Of a stretch of 17,774 bases of DNA, positions 8,018 to 14,129 are shown piece after piece (positions within the stretch are counted from its first letter, which is position 1; every line of letters starts with the position of its first letter). Below the pieces are notes generated by a model, which saw only the letters and a list, made by a program, of their open reading frames with translations, did no database searches and had not been told where the DNA came from. The position numbers and the translations under genes were made by a program. The stretch comes from Actinomycetes bacterium (GTDB taxonomy: Bacteria > Actinomycetota > Actinomycetes > Mycobacteriales > Mycobacteriaceae): assembly GCA_023415515.1 (NCBI GenBank), contig JAEZKH010000156.1, forward strand, positions 1 to 17,774, written 5' to 3'.

Positions 8018-8782
8018 ATGTGGAACCCGGACGTCTACCTCGCCTACGCCGACCACCGCGGAAGGCCGTTCTTCGATCTGACGTCGCGAGTGGCCGCCGA
8101 CAAACCGCGCCGCATAGTCGATCTTGGTTGCGGCCCGGGCAATCTCACCGCCACGCTTTCACAGCGCTGGCCCGACGCGGTGATCGAGGCCTGGGACAGC
8201 TCACCCGAGATGGTCGAGGCAGCCACGCAGCGCGGGGTCGACGCACAGGTGGGCGACGTTCGGTCGTGGGAACCCAAGCCCGACACCGATGTTCTCGTCA
8301 GCAATGCGACGTTGCAGTGGGTGCCCGAACACCGCGAGCTGCTGGTGCGGTGGGCCGGGCAATTGGCCACCGGGTCGTGGATCGCCGTGCAGATGCCCGG
8401 CAACTTCGAGTCGCCGTCGCACGAGGCCGTGCGCGAGGTCGCCCGACGCGAGCCGTTCGCAAACCGGTTGCGCAACATGCCGTTCCGGGACGCCGACGTG
8501 GTCAGTTCACCCACCGAGTACGCGGCCCTGCTCACCGAGGCCGGCTGCCGTGTCGACGCGTGGGAGACCACATACATCCACGAACTGACCGGTCTGAACC
8601 CGGTTTTGGAGTGGATCACCGGAACTGCGCTTCGACCGGTGATCGAGCGGTTGTCCGCCGAGGCGTGGCAGCAGTACCGCCAGCAACTCATCCCGCTGCT
8701 GAACGAGGCCTATCCGCGGCGGCCCGACGGTCGGACGTTCTTTCCGTTCCGGCGCATCTTCGTCGTCGCGCAGGTGGGTTAG
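8018..8782 (+). CDS. tam: Trans-aconitate 2-methyltransferase
   Basis: 254 residues beginning MWNPDVYLAYADHRGRPF, closely matching mycobacterial Tam (Rv0294, 261 residues). It is a class I SAM-dependent methyltransferase that monomethylates trans-aconitate, an inhibitory by-product of the citric acid cycle. The SAM-binding motif I is VDLGCGPGNLT (about 33-43), and the acidic motif II region is EAWDSSPEMV (about 54-63). Family-typical VSNATLQWVPEH, WIAVQMPGNFESPSHEAVR and FFPFRR are present. The ATG gives the family N-terminus; the frame stays open further upstream but no homology is visible there. It is divergent from the glycosyltransferase across 88 bp. As in M. tuberculosis, what follows on the opposite strand resembles stf0, but here only as a relic. 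Confidence 0.95.
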   Translation: MWNPDVYLAYADHRGRPFFDLTSRVAADKPRRIVDLGCGPGNLTATLSQRWPDAVIEAWDSSPEMVEAATQRGVDAQVGDVRSWEPKPDTDVLVSNATLQWVPEHRELLVRWAGQLATGSWIAVQMPGNFESPSHEAVREVARREPFANRLRNMPFRDADVVSSPTEYAALLTEAGCRVDAWETTYIHELTGLNPVLEWITGTALRPVIERLSAEAWQQYRQQLIPLLNEAYPRRPDGRTFFPFRRIFVVAQVG

Positions 8783-8860
8783 CGCGTTCGCGCGGTAGCG
8801 ATCGACCCATTCGTCCGACCGCCGGTCCGCCTGCCGGCGCAGGGTCACCTTTCCGGGTCG
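8783..8860 (-). pseudogene. stf0: 3' relic of a Stf0-type trehalose 2-sulfotransferase gene
   Basis: On the minus strand, tail to tail with tam, one frame reads TLRRQADRRSDEWVDRYR. This is very like the C-terminus I recall for mycobacterial Stf0 (a stretch resembling ERQADQRSDEWVDRYR). Stf0 uses PAPS to sulfate trehalose at the 2-position, the first step towards sulfated trehalose glycolipids. In M. tuberculosis Rv0295c (stf0) lies in exactly this place and orientation. Here only about 25 codons resemble it: upstream of about 8860 the similarity stops, and the frame lacks a stop at the expected place (a TAA lies in another frame at 8781-8779, overlapping the tam stop). The P-loop PAPS site and all catalytic parts are missing. 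The identification rests on a short match plus synteny. Confidence 0.55.
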
Positions 8861-8889
8861 TCGCTCGCAACCGGTTAGCTCATGAGGAG

Positions 8890-8916
8890 TTATCCACAGT
8901 TGCCACTTGATCCACA
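8890..8916 (+). promoter_or_regulatory. Pair of DnaA-box-like sequences
   Basis: TTATCCACA at 8890-8898 is identical to the classical 9-mer DnaA box. TGATCCACA at 8908-8916 differs at one position. The shared core ATCCACAG repeats in the same orientation 18 bp apart (8892-8899 and 8910-8917). Two sites do not make an origin, and dnaA/dnaN are not nearby. They may titrate or recruit DnaA, or be a conserved part of the DUF222 upstream region. Function is not established by sequence alone. Confidence 0.35.
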
Positions 8917-8958
8917 GGTTTGGGAGTGACTGCTCGTCGGGGCAGCTTTCGTCGGAGT

Positions 8959-8974
8959 TCGCACATATGTTCGA
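8959..8974 (+). promoter_or_regulatory. LexA/SOS box upstream of the DUF222-HNH gene
   Basis: TCGCACATATGTTCGA matches the mycobacterial SOS box TCGAAC-N4-GTTCGA at 11 of 12 fixed positions; only the fourth base differs (C for A). It ends three bases before the GTG start at 8978. A probable -10 element (TATGTT, 8966-8971) lies inside it, so bound LexA would block RNA polymerase directly. A second dyad, CACATA-N7-TATGTG (8962-8980), overlaps it and includes the start codon. Several 13E12-family genes of M. tuberculosis are known to carry LexA boxes, which supports the assignment. Confidence 0.72.
8966..8971 (+). promoter_or_regulatory. Probable -10 element for a leaderless DUF222-HNH transcript
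   Basis: TATGTT fits the mycobacterial TANNNT -10 consensus. It is separated by six bases from the GTG at 8978, the usual spacing when transcription begins on the first base of the start codon. No Shine-Dalgarno sequence precedes that GTG, which agrees with a leaderless mRNA. Confidence 0.4.
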
Positions 8975-8977
8975 TAT

Positions 8978-10477
8978 GTGTTTGATGGTCCGCTGCCCGA
9001 GATCGCCGACCTGGCGTCGTTGACCGACGCCGAGTTGGTTGATGCCGTTGTGGGGTGGGCGCGGGTGGAGAACGCCGCGGGGGCGCGCAAGTTGGCGGTG
9101 ATGGCTGAGGTCTTCGCCCGCCGCACCGGGCCGGCCGACAAGGCTGAGCGCGAGCTGTGGTGGCTGGACCCCGACGCCGCCGTCGCCGCCGAGCTGGCCG
9201 CCGCCTTGAATGTGACCTCGGGGTTGGCGCTGCATCAAACCAACCGCGGCCTCGCCCTGCGCGACCGACTCCCGGCCGTGGGCAGGTTGTACGAGCAGGG
9301 GTTGATCAGCGATGTGTTGGTGCGTGTGATCGTGTCGCGCACCTATCTGATCGACGACCCGGACGCGCTGGCCGCGGTGGACACCGAGCTCGCGGAGCGG
9401 GTGATGCGGTGGGGGGCGTTGTCGCAGAAGAAGACGATCATCGCGATCGATGCGCTGGTCGAGGCGCATGATCCGGGGGCGTTGCGGCGGACCCAGCAGG
9501 CCAACGGTGAGGAGACCGTGCAGTTCGGCGCCCCGACCGATGTGCCCGGGATGATGACGATCTTTGCCCGCGTCAACGCCGCCGACGGGGCGTTGATGGA
9601 ACAGAATGTCACCGAGATCGCCGACAGTGTGTGTGACGCCGACCCACGGACGGCTGATCACCGCCGCGCGCGGGCGTTGGTGGCGGCGGTCAACCACACC
9701 GCGTTCGACTGCGGCTGCGATGACCCCGACTGCCCCGGCGGCACCCCGGGTGACGCCCCGGCCAAGAACGCCGTCGTGTACGCCATCCCCGACAACGACA
9801 CCAACGACGCCGCCCAACATGGGTCGCACCCCGACGACCCCGACACCCCCGAGCCCGCTGGCTGCGCCGCGCGGCCGGCGTATGTGTTCGGCGCGGGGAT
9901 CATGCCGACGGCGTTGTTGGCCGGTATCTTGGCGCGGGCCACGGTCCGCGAGGTGCGCCATCCGGGTGCGGATTCGTTGCCGGAGCCGCGTTACACCCCG
10001 AGTAAGGCGGTGTGTGAGTTCGTCCGGTGTCGGGATCTGACGTGCCGGTTCCCGGGGTGCGACAAGCCCGCCGAGGTCTGCGACATCGACCACACCGTGG
10101 CTTATCCGGTGGGGCCGACGCATCCGTCAAATCTGAAGTGTCTGTGTCGTTTTCACCACTTGCTGAAAACGTTTTGGAACGGGGCGGGCGGGTGGCGGGA
10201 CCGACAACTCCCCGACGGCACCGTCGTCTGGACCAGCCCGACCGGGCACACCTATGTCACCTACCCGGGCAGCCTGCACCTGTTCCCCCGACTCTGCTTA
10301 CCCACTGCCGCGCTGTGGGACGGTGAACCGCCCGTCGTCGACACGTCCGGTGATCGCGGCATGAAGATGCCCAAGCGGCGACGCACCCGCGCCCAAAACT
10401 GCGCCAAGGCCAAAGCCGCCGAACGCCGACTCAACGACGCCCTCGTCGCCGAACACAACAAGCCACCGCCTTTCTAA
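8978..10477 (+). CDS. DUF222/HNH endonuclease domain protein (13E12 repeat family)
   Basis: 499 residues from GTG 8978; the open frame does not extend to an earlier start. The N-terminal about 300 residues are the helical DUF222 region (LASLTDAELVDAVVGWARVEN, ARKLAVMAEVFARR, ELAAALNVTSG). An acidic, Asp/Pro-rich stretch (about 245-295) leads to a C-terminal HNH nuclease module. That module has paired Cys (C356, C361) and then D371-H372, N385 and H393-H394 within CLCRFHHLLKTFW, the residues expected for a metal-dependent HNH site, so it looks intact. The tail is basic (MPKRRRTRAQ), suiting DNA binding. Family members are multicopy in mycobacteria and their cellular role is poorly known; M. tuberculosis copies serve as phage attachment sites. 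An SOS box overlaps its promoter. Broken genes lie on both sides, suggesting local rearrangement. Its TAA overlaps the stop of the downstream minus-strand pseudogene. Confidence 0.92.
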   Translation: MFDGPLPEIADLASLTDAELVDAVVGWARVENAAGARKLAVMAEVFARRTGPADKAERELWWLDPDAAVAAELAAALNVTSGLALHQTNRGLALRDRLPAVGRLYEQGLISDVLVRVIVSRTYLIDDPDALAAVDTELAERVMRWGALSQKKTIIAIDALVEAHDPGALRRTQQANGEETVQFGAPTDVPGMMTIFARVNAADGALMEQNVTEIADSVCDADPRTADHRRARALVAAVNHTAFDCGCDDPDCPGGTPGDAPAKNAVVYAIPDNDTNDAAQHGSHPDDPDTPEPAGCAARPAYVFGAGIMPTALLAGILARATVREVRHPGADSLPEPRYTPSKAVCEFVRCRDLTCRFPGCDKPAEVCDIDHTVAYPVGPTHPSNLKCLCRFHHLLKTFWNGAGGWRDRQLPDGTVVWTSPTGHTYVTYPGSLHLFPRLCLPTAALWDGEPPVVDTSGDRGMKMPKRRRTRAQNCAKAKAAERRLNDALVAEHNKPPPF

Positions 10478-10757
10478 CCGAAGAGCGCGGCCACGGCAGA
10501 CGGGTTCTTGTAGTACACGTCGAGTGCCGCGATGAGCCCGTCCCGAACCGTTATCGCCGAACTCGGAGTGAGGTCGAGTACCGTCAGCATTTCCCGAGCA
10601 GCTCCGAAAACCCTTCCGCGCCATGGTAATCGCCGCTGTATGGCACATTACCCGCCGCGTGCACGACGAAGTCGTCGTGCAACAGGGCGAACGCGTCGTC
10701 GAGCCGTCCTTCGCCGAACGCGACGACGAACGTCTCGACTATTGCTCGCGCATCCAC
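10474..10757 (-). pseudogene. SnoaL-like (NTF2-fold) gene, frameshifted and probably internally deleted
   Basis: From GTG 10757 the frame reads VDARAIVETFVVAFGEGR, then DDAFALLHDDFVVHAAGN and GFSELLGK, then stops at TGA 10586-10584 after 57 codons. In the neighbouring frame the sense continues as MLTVLDLTPSSA (from 10590), then VRDGLIAALDVYYKNPSAVA, to TAG 10476-10474. Inserting one A in the AAA run at 10590-10592 would join the two parts. The joined product would be only about 94 residues. SnoaL-like proteins are usually about 125-130, and the central beta-strand region between LTP and TVRDGL seems missing. So there are two likely lesions, a 1-base frameshift and a deletion of roughly 30-35 codons. 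It sits 2 bp after the Rv0307c-like gene, so they were probably co-transcribed. A functional 57-residue peptide is less likely. Confidence 0.62.
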
Positions 10758-10759
10758 GC

Positions 10760-11242
10760 TCAACCTCTGTCCGGCACCCCGACCGCGCGCAACACGTACT
10801 CGGGCGGCACCTCGAACGCCAGCGATCGGTTCGGCAGCCGGCTCAGGACGTCCTCGCCGATCGCGGTCTTGTAGTTCAGCGACAGGTGGCCCTTGAACGA
10901 CGGGTCGACCTCGCCGATGTCCACCTCGATGTGCAGGCCCGCATCCGAGATGCCGGCCTTGACCGGCCCGCTCTGAGGCTCGTCCCATCGCTGGTCGATG
11001 GTGCGGCCCGCCAGTTTGGGCACCGACGACAGCGTGCCCAGCACCCGCTGCGGGGTGATCGCCAGAGAGCCGACATAGCTCGCGATGTCGGTGTTGGCCT
11101 TCTTGCCCGGCACCGCCCCGCTGAACCGCCGGGTGACCGGGACGTATTCGGCCAGGTAGAGGATGCCTTCCGCGTCGATTTGAGTGCGCAACTCGTTGGG
11201 CAGCCCGCCGATGCGAAGCATTTTGCGCAGGATTACGGCCAT
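10760..11242 (-). CDS. Conserved mycobacterial hypothetical protein (Rv0307c-like)
   Basis: 160 residues starting MAVILRKMLRIGGLPNEL. Length, strand and position agree with Rv0307c, which I recall as an unknown protein of 160 residues beside a PAP2 gene. There is no signal peptide or membrane segment. The sequence looks beta-rich, with GSLAITPQRVLGTLSS, HIEVDIGEVDPSFKGHLSL and a conserved-looking LSRLPNRSLAFEVPPEYVL near the C-terminus, somewhat like small lipid- or PH-like barrels. That fold suggestion is only an impression. No catalytic motif is visible. It is divergent from the PAP2 gene across 37 bp and followed after 2 bp by the SnoaL-like pseudogene. A TACCGT at 11254-11249 is placed for a leaderless transcript. 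Function unknown. Confidence 0.85.
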   Translation of the reverse strand: MAVILRKMLRIGGLPNELRTQIDAEGILYLAEYVPVTRRFSGAVPGKKANTDIASYVGSLAITPQRVLGTLSSVPKLAGRTIDQRWDEPQSGPVKAGISDAGLHIEVDIGEVDPSFKGHLSLNYKTAIGEDVLSRLPNRSLAFEVPPEYVLRAVGVPDRG

Positions 11243-11248
11243 GGGTGC

Positions 11249-11254
11249 ACGGTA
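11249..11254 (-). promoter_or_regulatory. Possible -10 element for a leaderless transcript of the Rv0307c-like gene
   Basis: On the minus strand TACCGT (TANNNT type) lies six bases before the ATG at 11242, and there is no Shine-Dalgarno sequence. The spacing fits transcription starting at the A of the ATG. A hexamer this degenerate occurs often by chance. Confidence 0.3.
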
Positions 11255-11279
11255 GCCGGTGCGTGGTATCGGTTGAGGG

Positions 11280-11951
11280 GTGACACAGCGGAAAGCTCGG
11301 CTGATCGGGGTCGCCGCATCGGCGTTGGCGCTCTACGGGCTGCTGTGGCTCGGCGTCGCGTTGCAGTGGCGTTGGGTTGCCGCCATGGACCGGGCAGCCC
11401 TCGACCCGCTGCACGACTTCGGCGCCACCCGGCCCGGTTGGATCTCGTTCTGGGACGTGTTCTGCACGGTCCTGGGGCCGACGGCGTTCCGCCTTGCCGC
11501 CCTTGTCGTGATCGTCGTCGCGCTCGCGCGGCGCAACCTGCGCGCGGCGCTGTTCCTGGTCGTCAGCGTCGAACTCGGCGGGTTGATCACCGAGGCTGCG
11601 AAGGTGGCCGCCGACCGCCCCCGACCGGCCGGTGCCCTCGTGCACGCATGGGGATCGTCGTTCCCGTCAGGCCACGCGCTGGGCGTGATGGTCGGTGTGC
11701 TCGCGCTGCTGACCCTGCTTCTGCCCGTGACGCGTCGACCGTTGCGAATCTGGCTCATCCTCGTCGGCGCCGCCGCTGTCCTGGCGATCGGCGTCGGGCG
11801 CGTCGTCCTCAACGTGCACCACCCCTCCGACGTCATCGCCGGGTGGGCGCTGGGCTGTGTGTGGTATGTCGTATGCCTGCTGACGGTGCCGCCCGTCGCA
11901 CCGGTCACGGAAGCGGACGAAACACCGGCAGCGCCCGATAATTCACGCTGA
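11280..11951 (+). CDS. PAP2-superfamily membrane phosphatase (Rv0308-like)
   Basis: 223 residues from a GTG start that lies just after a GAGGGG run. It has about five to six membrane segments (about 8-28, 52-72, 74-84, 88-106, 134-150, 158-172, 184-203). All three PAP2 signature motifs are present: K108-x6-R115-P116, PSGH at 129-132, and R174-x5-H180-x3-D184. These enzymes dephosphorylate lipid phosphates such as phosphatidic acid, undecaprenyl pyrophosphate or polyprenyl phosphosugars, with the active site on the outer face of the membrane. The substrate cannot be told from sequence. It probably corresponds to Rv0308 by position. The acidic, proline-containing tail (about 204-223) is encoded by the part that overlaps the convergent PAP2-kinase gene by 47 bp. 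The start is uncertain; a downstream start would cut the first helix. Confidence 0.88.
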   Translation: MTQRKARLIGVAASALALYGLLWLGVALQWRWVAAMDRAALDPLHDFGATRPGWISFWDVFCTVLGPTAFRLAALVVIVVALARRNLRAALFLVVSVELGGLITEAAKVAADRPRPAGALVHAWGSSFPSGHALGVMVGVLALLTLLLPVTRRPLRIWLILVGAAAVLAIGVGRVVLNVHHPSDVIAGWALGCVWYVVCLLTVPPVAPVTEADETPAAPDNSR

Positions 11952-13398
11952 ACGTCGCCTCAGTGCACGAGGTGCCGATCTCGCCGTCGTGGGCAAGCAC
12001 AGTCGGCCCGTCGACGGACTTGAACGAGAACTCGGGCACCCGCATCTCGTGGTAGAGCGGGCTCCGCTCGAGTCGCCCCAACGCCAGCGACGTGATGATC
12101 CGAAGCCTGCTGAGCCTGCGGCCGGTCTCCAGGATGCGGACGTCGATCAGCCCGTCATCCATGCGGGTGCGTCGCGACGGCGCGAACCCGGACGGCAGGT
12201 ACGTCGAATTGCCAAGGAAGAAAAGCGATGTCTGCAAGGTCTTGTTGTCATACGAGATCCGGACCGGCTGGTCGCGCCGCAAGGTGTGGAACATCGCGTA
12301 CATGCCGGCAAGCGGCTTACCGATCTTGTGCTCGAGCTTCTCCCGCGTGCGCACGAACTTCGGATAGGCGCCGATGCTGACGGTGTTGATCACGATCTGC
12401 TTTTCGTTCAAACACACCAGGTCGACGCATACGACGACACCGCGGCGGATCGCGTCGATCGTCTTGGCGACGGTGTCGCATCCGATGTCCTTGGCGAAGT
12501 GGTTGAACGTACCGCCGGGGAAGACTGCCAGCGGAACGCCGTGTTCGACGGCGATGCCCGCAGCGCACGACACGGTTCCGTCTCCGCCGCCGACGGCCAA
12601 CACCTCGGCACGCTTCGCCGCCTCCTCGAGGGCGGCTCCGACCTCGTCGTCCTCGCCGAGCTCGACGATTTCGGCCGCAGGCAACGCCGCGCGCACCTCG
12701 TCGATCACCCTGGCGCCGGTGCCGCTGCCCGATGCCGGGTTGATCACGAGGATGACGCCCTTCCCGTCGGGCCGCGGTGGGGTGTCGAAGCGCAGCGGAT
12801 CGGCCGCGGGCACTCGCGTCGGCGTGATCGGGGGCACGATGCGTCCACCCAGTACAGCGATGCCCGCGCCGATACCGAACCCGGCGAACACATCGCCCGG
12901 GTAATGCGCGCCGACCACCACCCTGGACAGCCCCACCAATCCTGCGAGCAGCGACACCACCAGGCCGACCGGCGGATTCTCCAGACCCACGCCGACGGCG
13001 AACGCGGCGGCGCTGGCCGAGTGCCCTGAGGGCAGCGAGTTCGACGTCGGGAAGCGCCTGCTCTGCCGTGCAAGCGGAACCAGCCCCCGGTTCGGCCTCG
13101 GCCGCTTCCACACCCTCTTCGCGACCTGGTTGGTGACCAGGCTGGTGACGGCAAGCGACGCCACGCCGCGCATCGCGCCTCGTGCTGTCGCTTTGTGCCG
13201 CGTCGCGATCAGCGCGGCCGCGATGACGAACCACAGCTTCGAGTGGTCCGCGGCCCAGCTCAGCCGTGGCATGGTGCTGTCGAGCAGGGGGCTCGGGGAC
13301 TCCGCGACGGCCTCGAAGACCTCGCGGTCGAGGGTGCCGAGGCCTTCCCCGATCTGGGCCAGGCCACGTAGCCCCTCGGGCTTCCTGCGAAATCGCAT
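11905..13398 (-). CDS. Fusion of PAP2 phosphatase and diacylglycerol-kinase (LCB5/YegS-type) domains
   Basis: 497 residues. The N-terminal half (about 45-190) is a PAP2 membrane domain with K94-x6-R101-P102, PSGH at 123-126, and S158-R159 with H165 and D169. The C-terminal half (about 213-495) is a soluble lipid-kinase catalytic domain. It starts VILVINPASGSG and contains the glycine-rich GGGDGT (270-275) and FPGGTFNHFAKD (293-304), both typical of diacylglycerol/sphingosine kinases. One polypeptide thus carries a likely lipid-phosphate phosphatase facing outward and a lipid kinase facing inward. This could suit recycling or remodelling of a lipid such as diacylglycerol or a polyprenol, but the substrate is unknown. 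Such fusions are known in actinobacteria. All motifs look intact. It is divergent from the YkuD-like gene across 62 bp and overlaps the convergent PAP2 gene by 47 bp at its 3' end. Confidence 0.92.
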   Translation of the reverse strand: MRFRRKPEGLRGLAQIGEGLGTLDREVFEAVAESPSPLLDSTMPRLSWAADHSKLWFVIAAALIATRHKATARGAMRGVASLAVTSLVTNQVAKRVWKRPRPNRGLVPLARQSRRFPTSNSLPSGHSASAAAFAVGVGLENPPVGLVVSLLAGLVGLSRVVVGAHYPGDVFAGFGIGAGIAVLGGRIVPPITPTRVPAADPLRFDTPPRPDGKGVILVINPASGSGTGARVIDEVRAALPAAEIVELGEDDEVGAALEEAAKRAEVLAVGGGDGTVSCAAGIAVEHGVPLAVFPGGTFNHFAKDIGCDTVAKTIDAIRRGVVVCVDLVCLNEKQIVINTVSIGAYPKFVRTREKLEHKIGKPLAGMYAMFHTLRRDQPVRISYDNKTLQTSLFFLGNSTYLPSGFAPSRRTRMDDGLIDVRILETGRRLSRLRIITSLALGRLERSPLYHEMRVPEFSFKSVDGPTVLAHDGEIGTSCTEATFSVNYRALPVFRPLP

Positions 13399-13460
13399 GA
13401 CGGAAACTTACCCAGCCGAGGCTCCGCTCAACCGGCGCGGCCGTGTGCCACCATGGGCGC

Positions 13461-14129
13461 GTGCGACGCTGCCTGATCGTGCTGATCTCGACGCTGGCCT
13501 GTGCATTGAGCGCCGTCCGCGCGCCGATGGCCCACGCCGACTACACGCCGTGGTTCGCACCGAAGGTCGGTAATGCCACCCAGGTGATTTCCGTTGTGGG
13601 AGACGGCGGTTCCTCGGCGAAGGTTGACGTCTTCCAACGCACCGCGGCGGGCTGGCAACCGGTGAAAGTCGGCATCCCCGCTTTCGTGGGTGCCAACGGC
13701 ATGGCCCCGCAGACCCATGACGGTCAGGCGAAGACGCCGATGGGGATCTTCACCCTCGATTTCGCCTTCGGCACCGCGGCCAACCCCGGCGGTGGCCTGC
13801 TATACGTCCAGGTCGGGCCGAACCACTGGTGGGACGGCGATATGAAGAGTCCGACCTACAACACCATGCAGGTCTGCCAGAAGTCGCAGTGCCCGTTCGA
13901 CACCGATCCGGCCAGCGGCACCGAGAACCTCGACATCCCCCAGTACGTGCACGCCGTGGTGATGGGCGTCAACAAGGAGCGCGTGCCCGGCAACGGTGGC
14001 GCGTTCTTTCTGCACGCCACCGACGGCGGTCCGACCGCGGGTTGCGTGGCAATCGACGACGGAACCCTCGTCGAGATCATGCGCTGGCTGAAGCCGGGCG
14101 CGCTGATCGCCGTTACCCAGAGTGCTTAA
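13461..14129 (+). CDS. Exported YkuD/L,D-transpeptidase-like protein (Rv0309-like)
   Basis: 222 residues from GTG 13461, chosen because it gives a compact signal peptide (MRRCLIVLISTLACALSA, cleaved near AHA-DYTP at about 26); a GTG 18 bases upstream is in frame. The mature part closely resembles the conserved exported protein Rv0309: VGNATQVISVVGDGGSSAK, MAPQTHDGQAKTPMGIFTL, PNHWWDGD, MQVCQKSQCPF and HATDGGPTAGCVAIDD. H185 and C195 fit the YkuD His...Gly-Cys active site. However, the Arg that normally follows the Cys (GC-V/I-R) is replaced by Ala, as I recall also for Rv0309. True L,D-transpeptidase activity on peptidoglycan is therefore plausible but not assured. C139 and C144 could form a disulfide. 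Its stop overlaps that of the convergent SnoaL-like gene in TTAA. Confidence 0.9.
   Translation: MRRCLIVLISTLACALSAVRAPMAHADYTPWFAPKVGNATQVISVVGDGGSSAKVDVFQRTAAGWQPVKVGIPAFVGANGMAPQTHDGQAKTPMGIFTLDFAFGTAANPGGGLLYVQVGPNHWWDGDMKSPTYNTMQVCQKSQCPFDTDPASGTENLDIPQYVHAVVMGVNKERVPGNGGAFFLHATDGGPTAGCVAIDDGTLVEIMRWLKPGALIAVTQSA

Noticed and set aside
5942..8056. A 704-codon minus-strand frame parallel to the glycosyltransferase gene
   Set aside because: Arg/Gly-rich, no membrane segments or domain; the neighbouring frame encodes the GT39 enzyme with clear motifs.
8890..8917. A replication origin
   Set aside because: Only two DnaA-like boxes, no AT-rich unwinding element, and no dnaA, dnaN or rep gene nearby.
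8962..8980. The CACATA-N7-TATGTG dyad as an intrinsic terminator or riboswitch stem
   Set aside because: Short, AT-rich, no U-tract, and probably upstream of the transcription start; it is better explained as part of the operator region.
8507..10123. A 538-codon open frame on the minus strand across the DUF222 gene
   Set aside because: It is antisense to a clear DUF222-HNH protein, has Arg/Gly/His-rich composition with no domain, and arises from high-GC codon bias.
13443..13460. An earlier GTG start for the YkuD-like gene
   Set aside because: It would add MCHHGR before a standard signal peptide; GTG 13461 gives a normal n-region.
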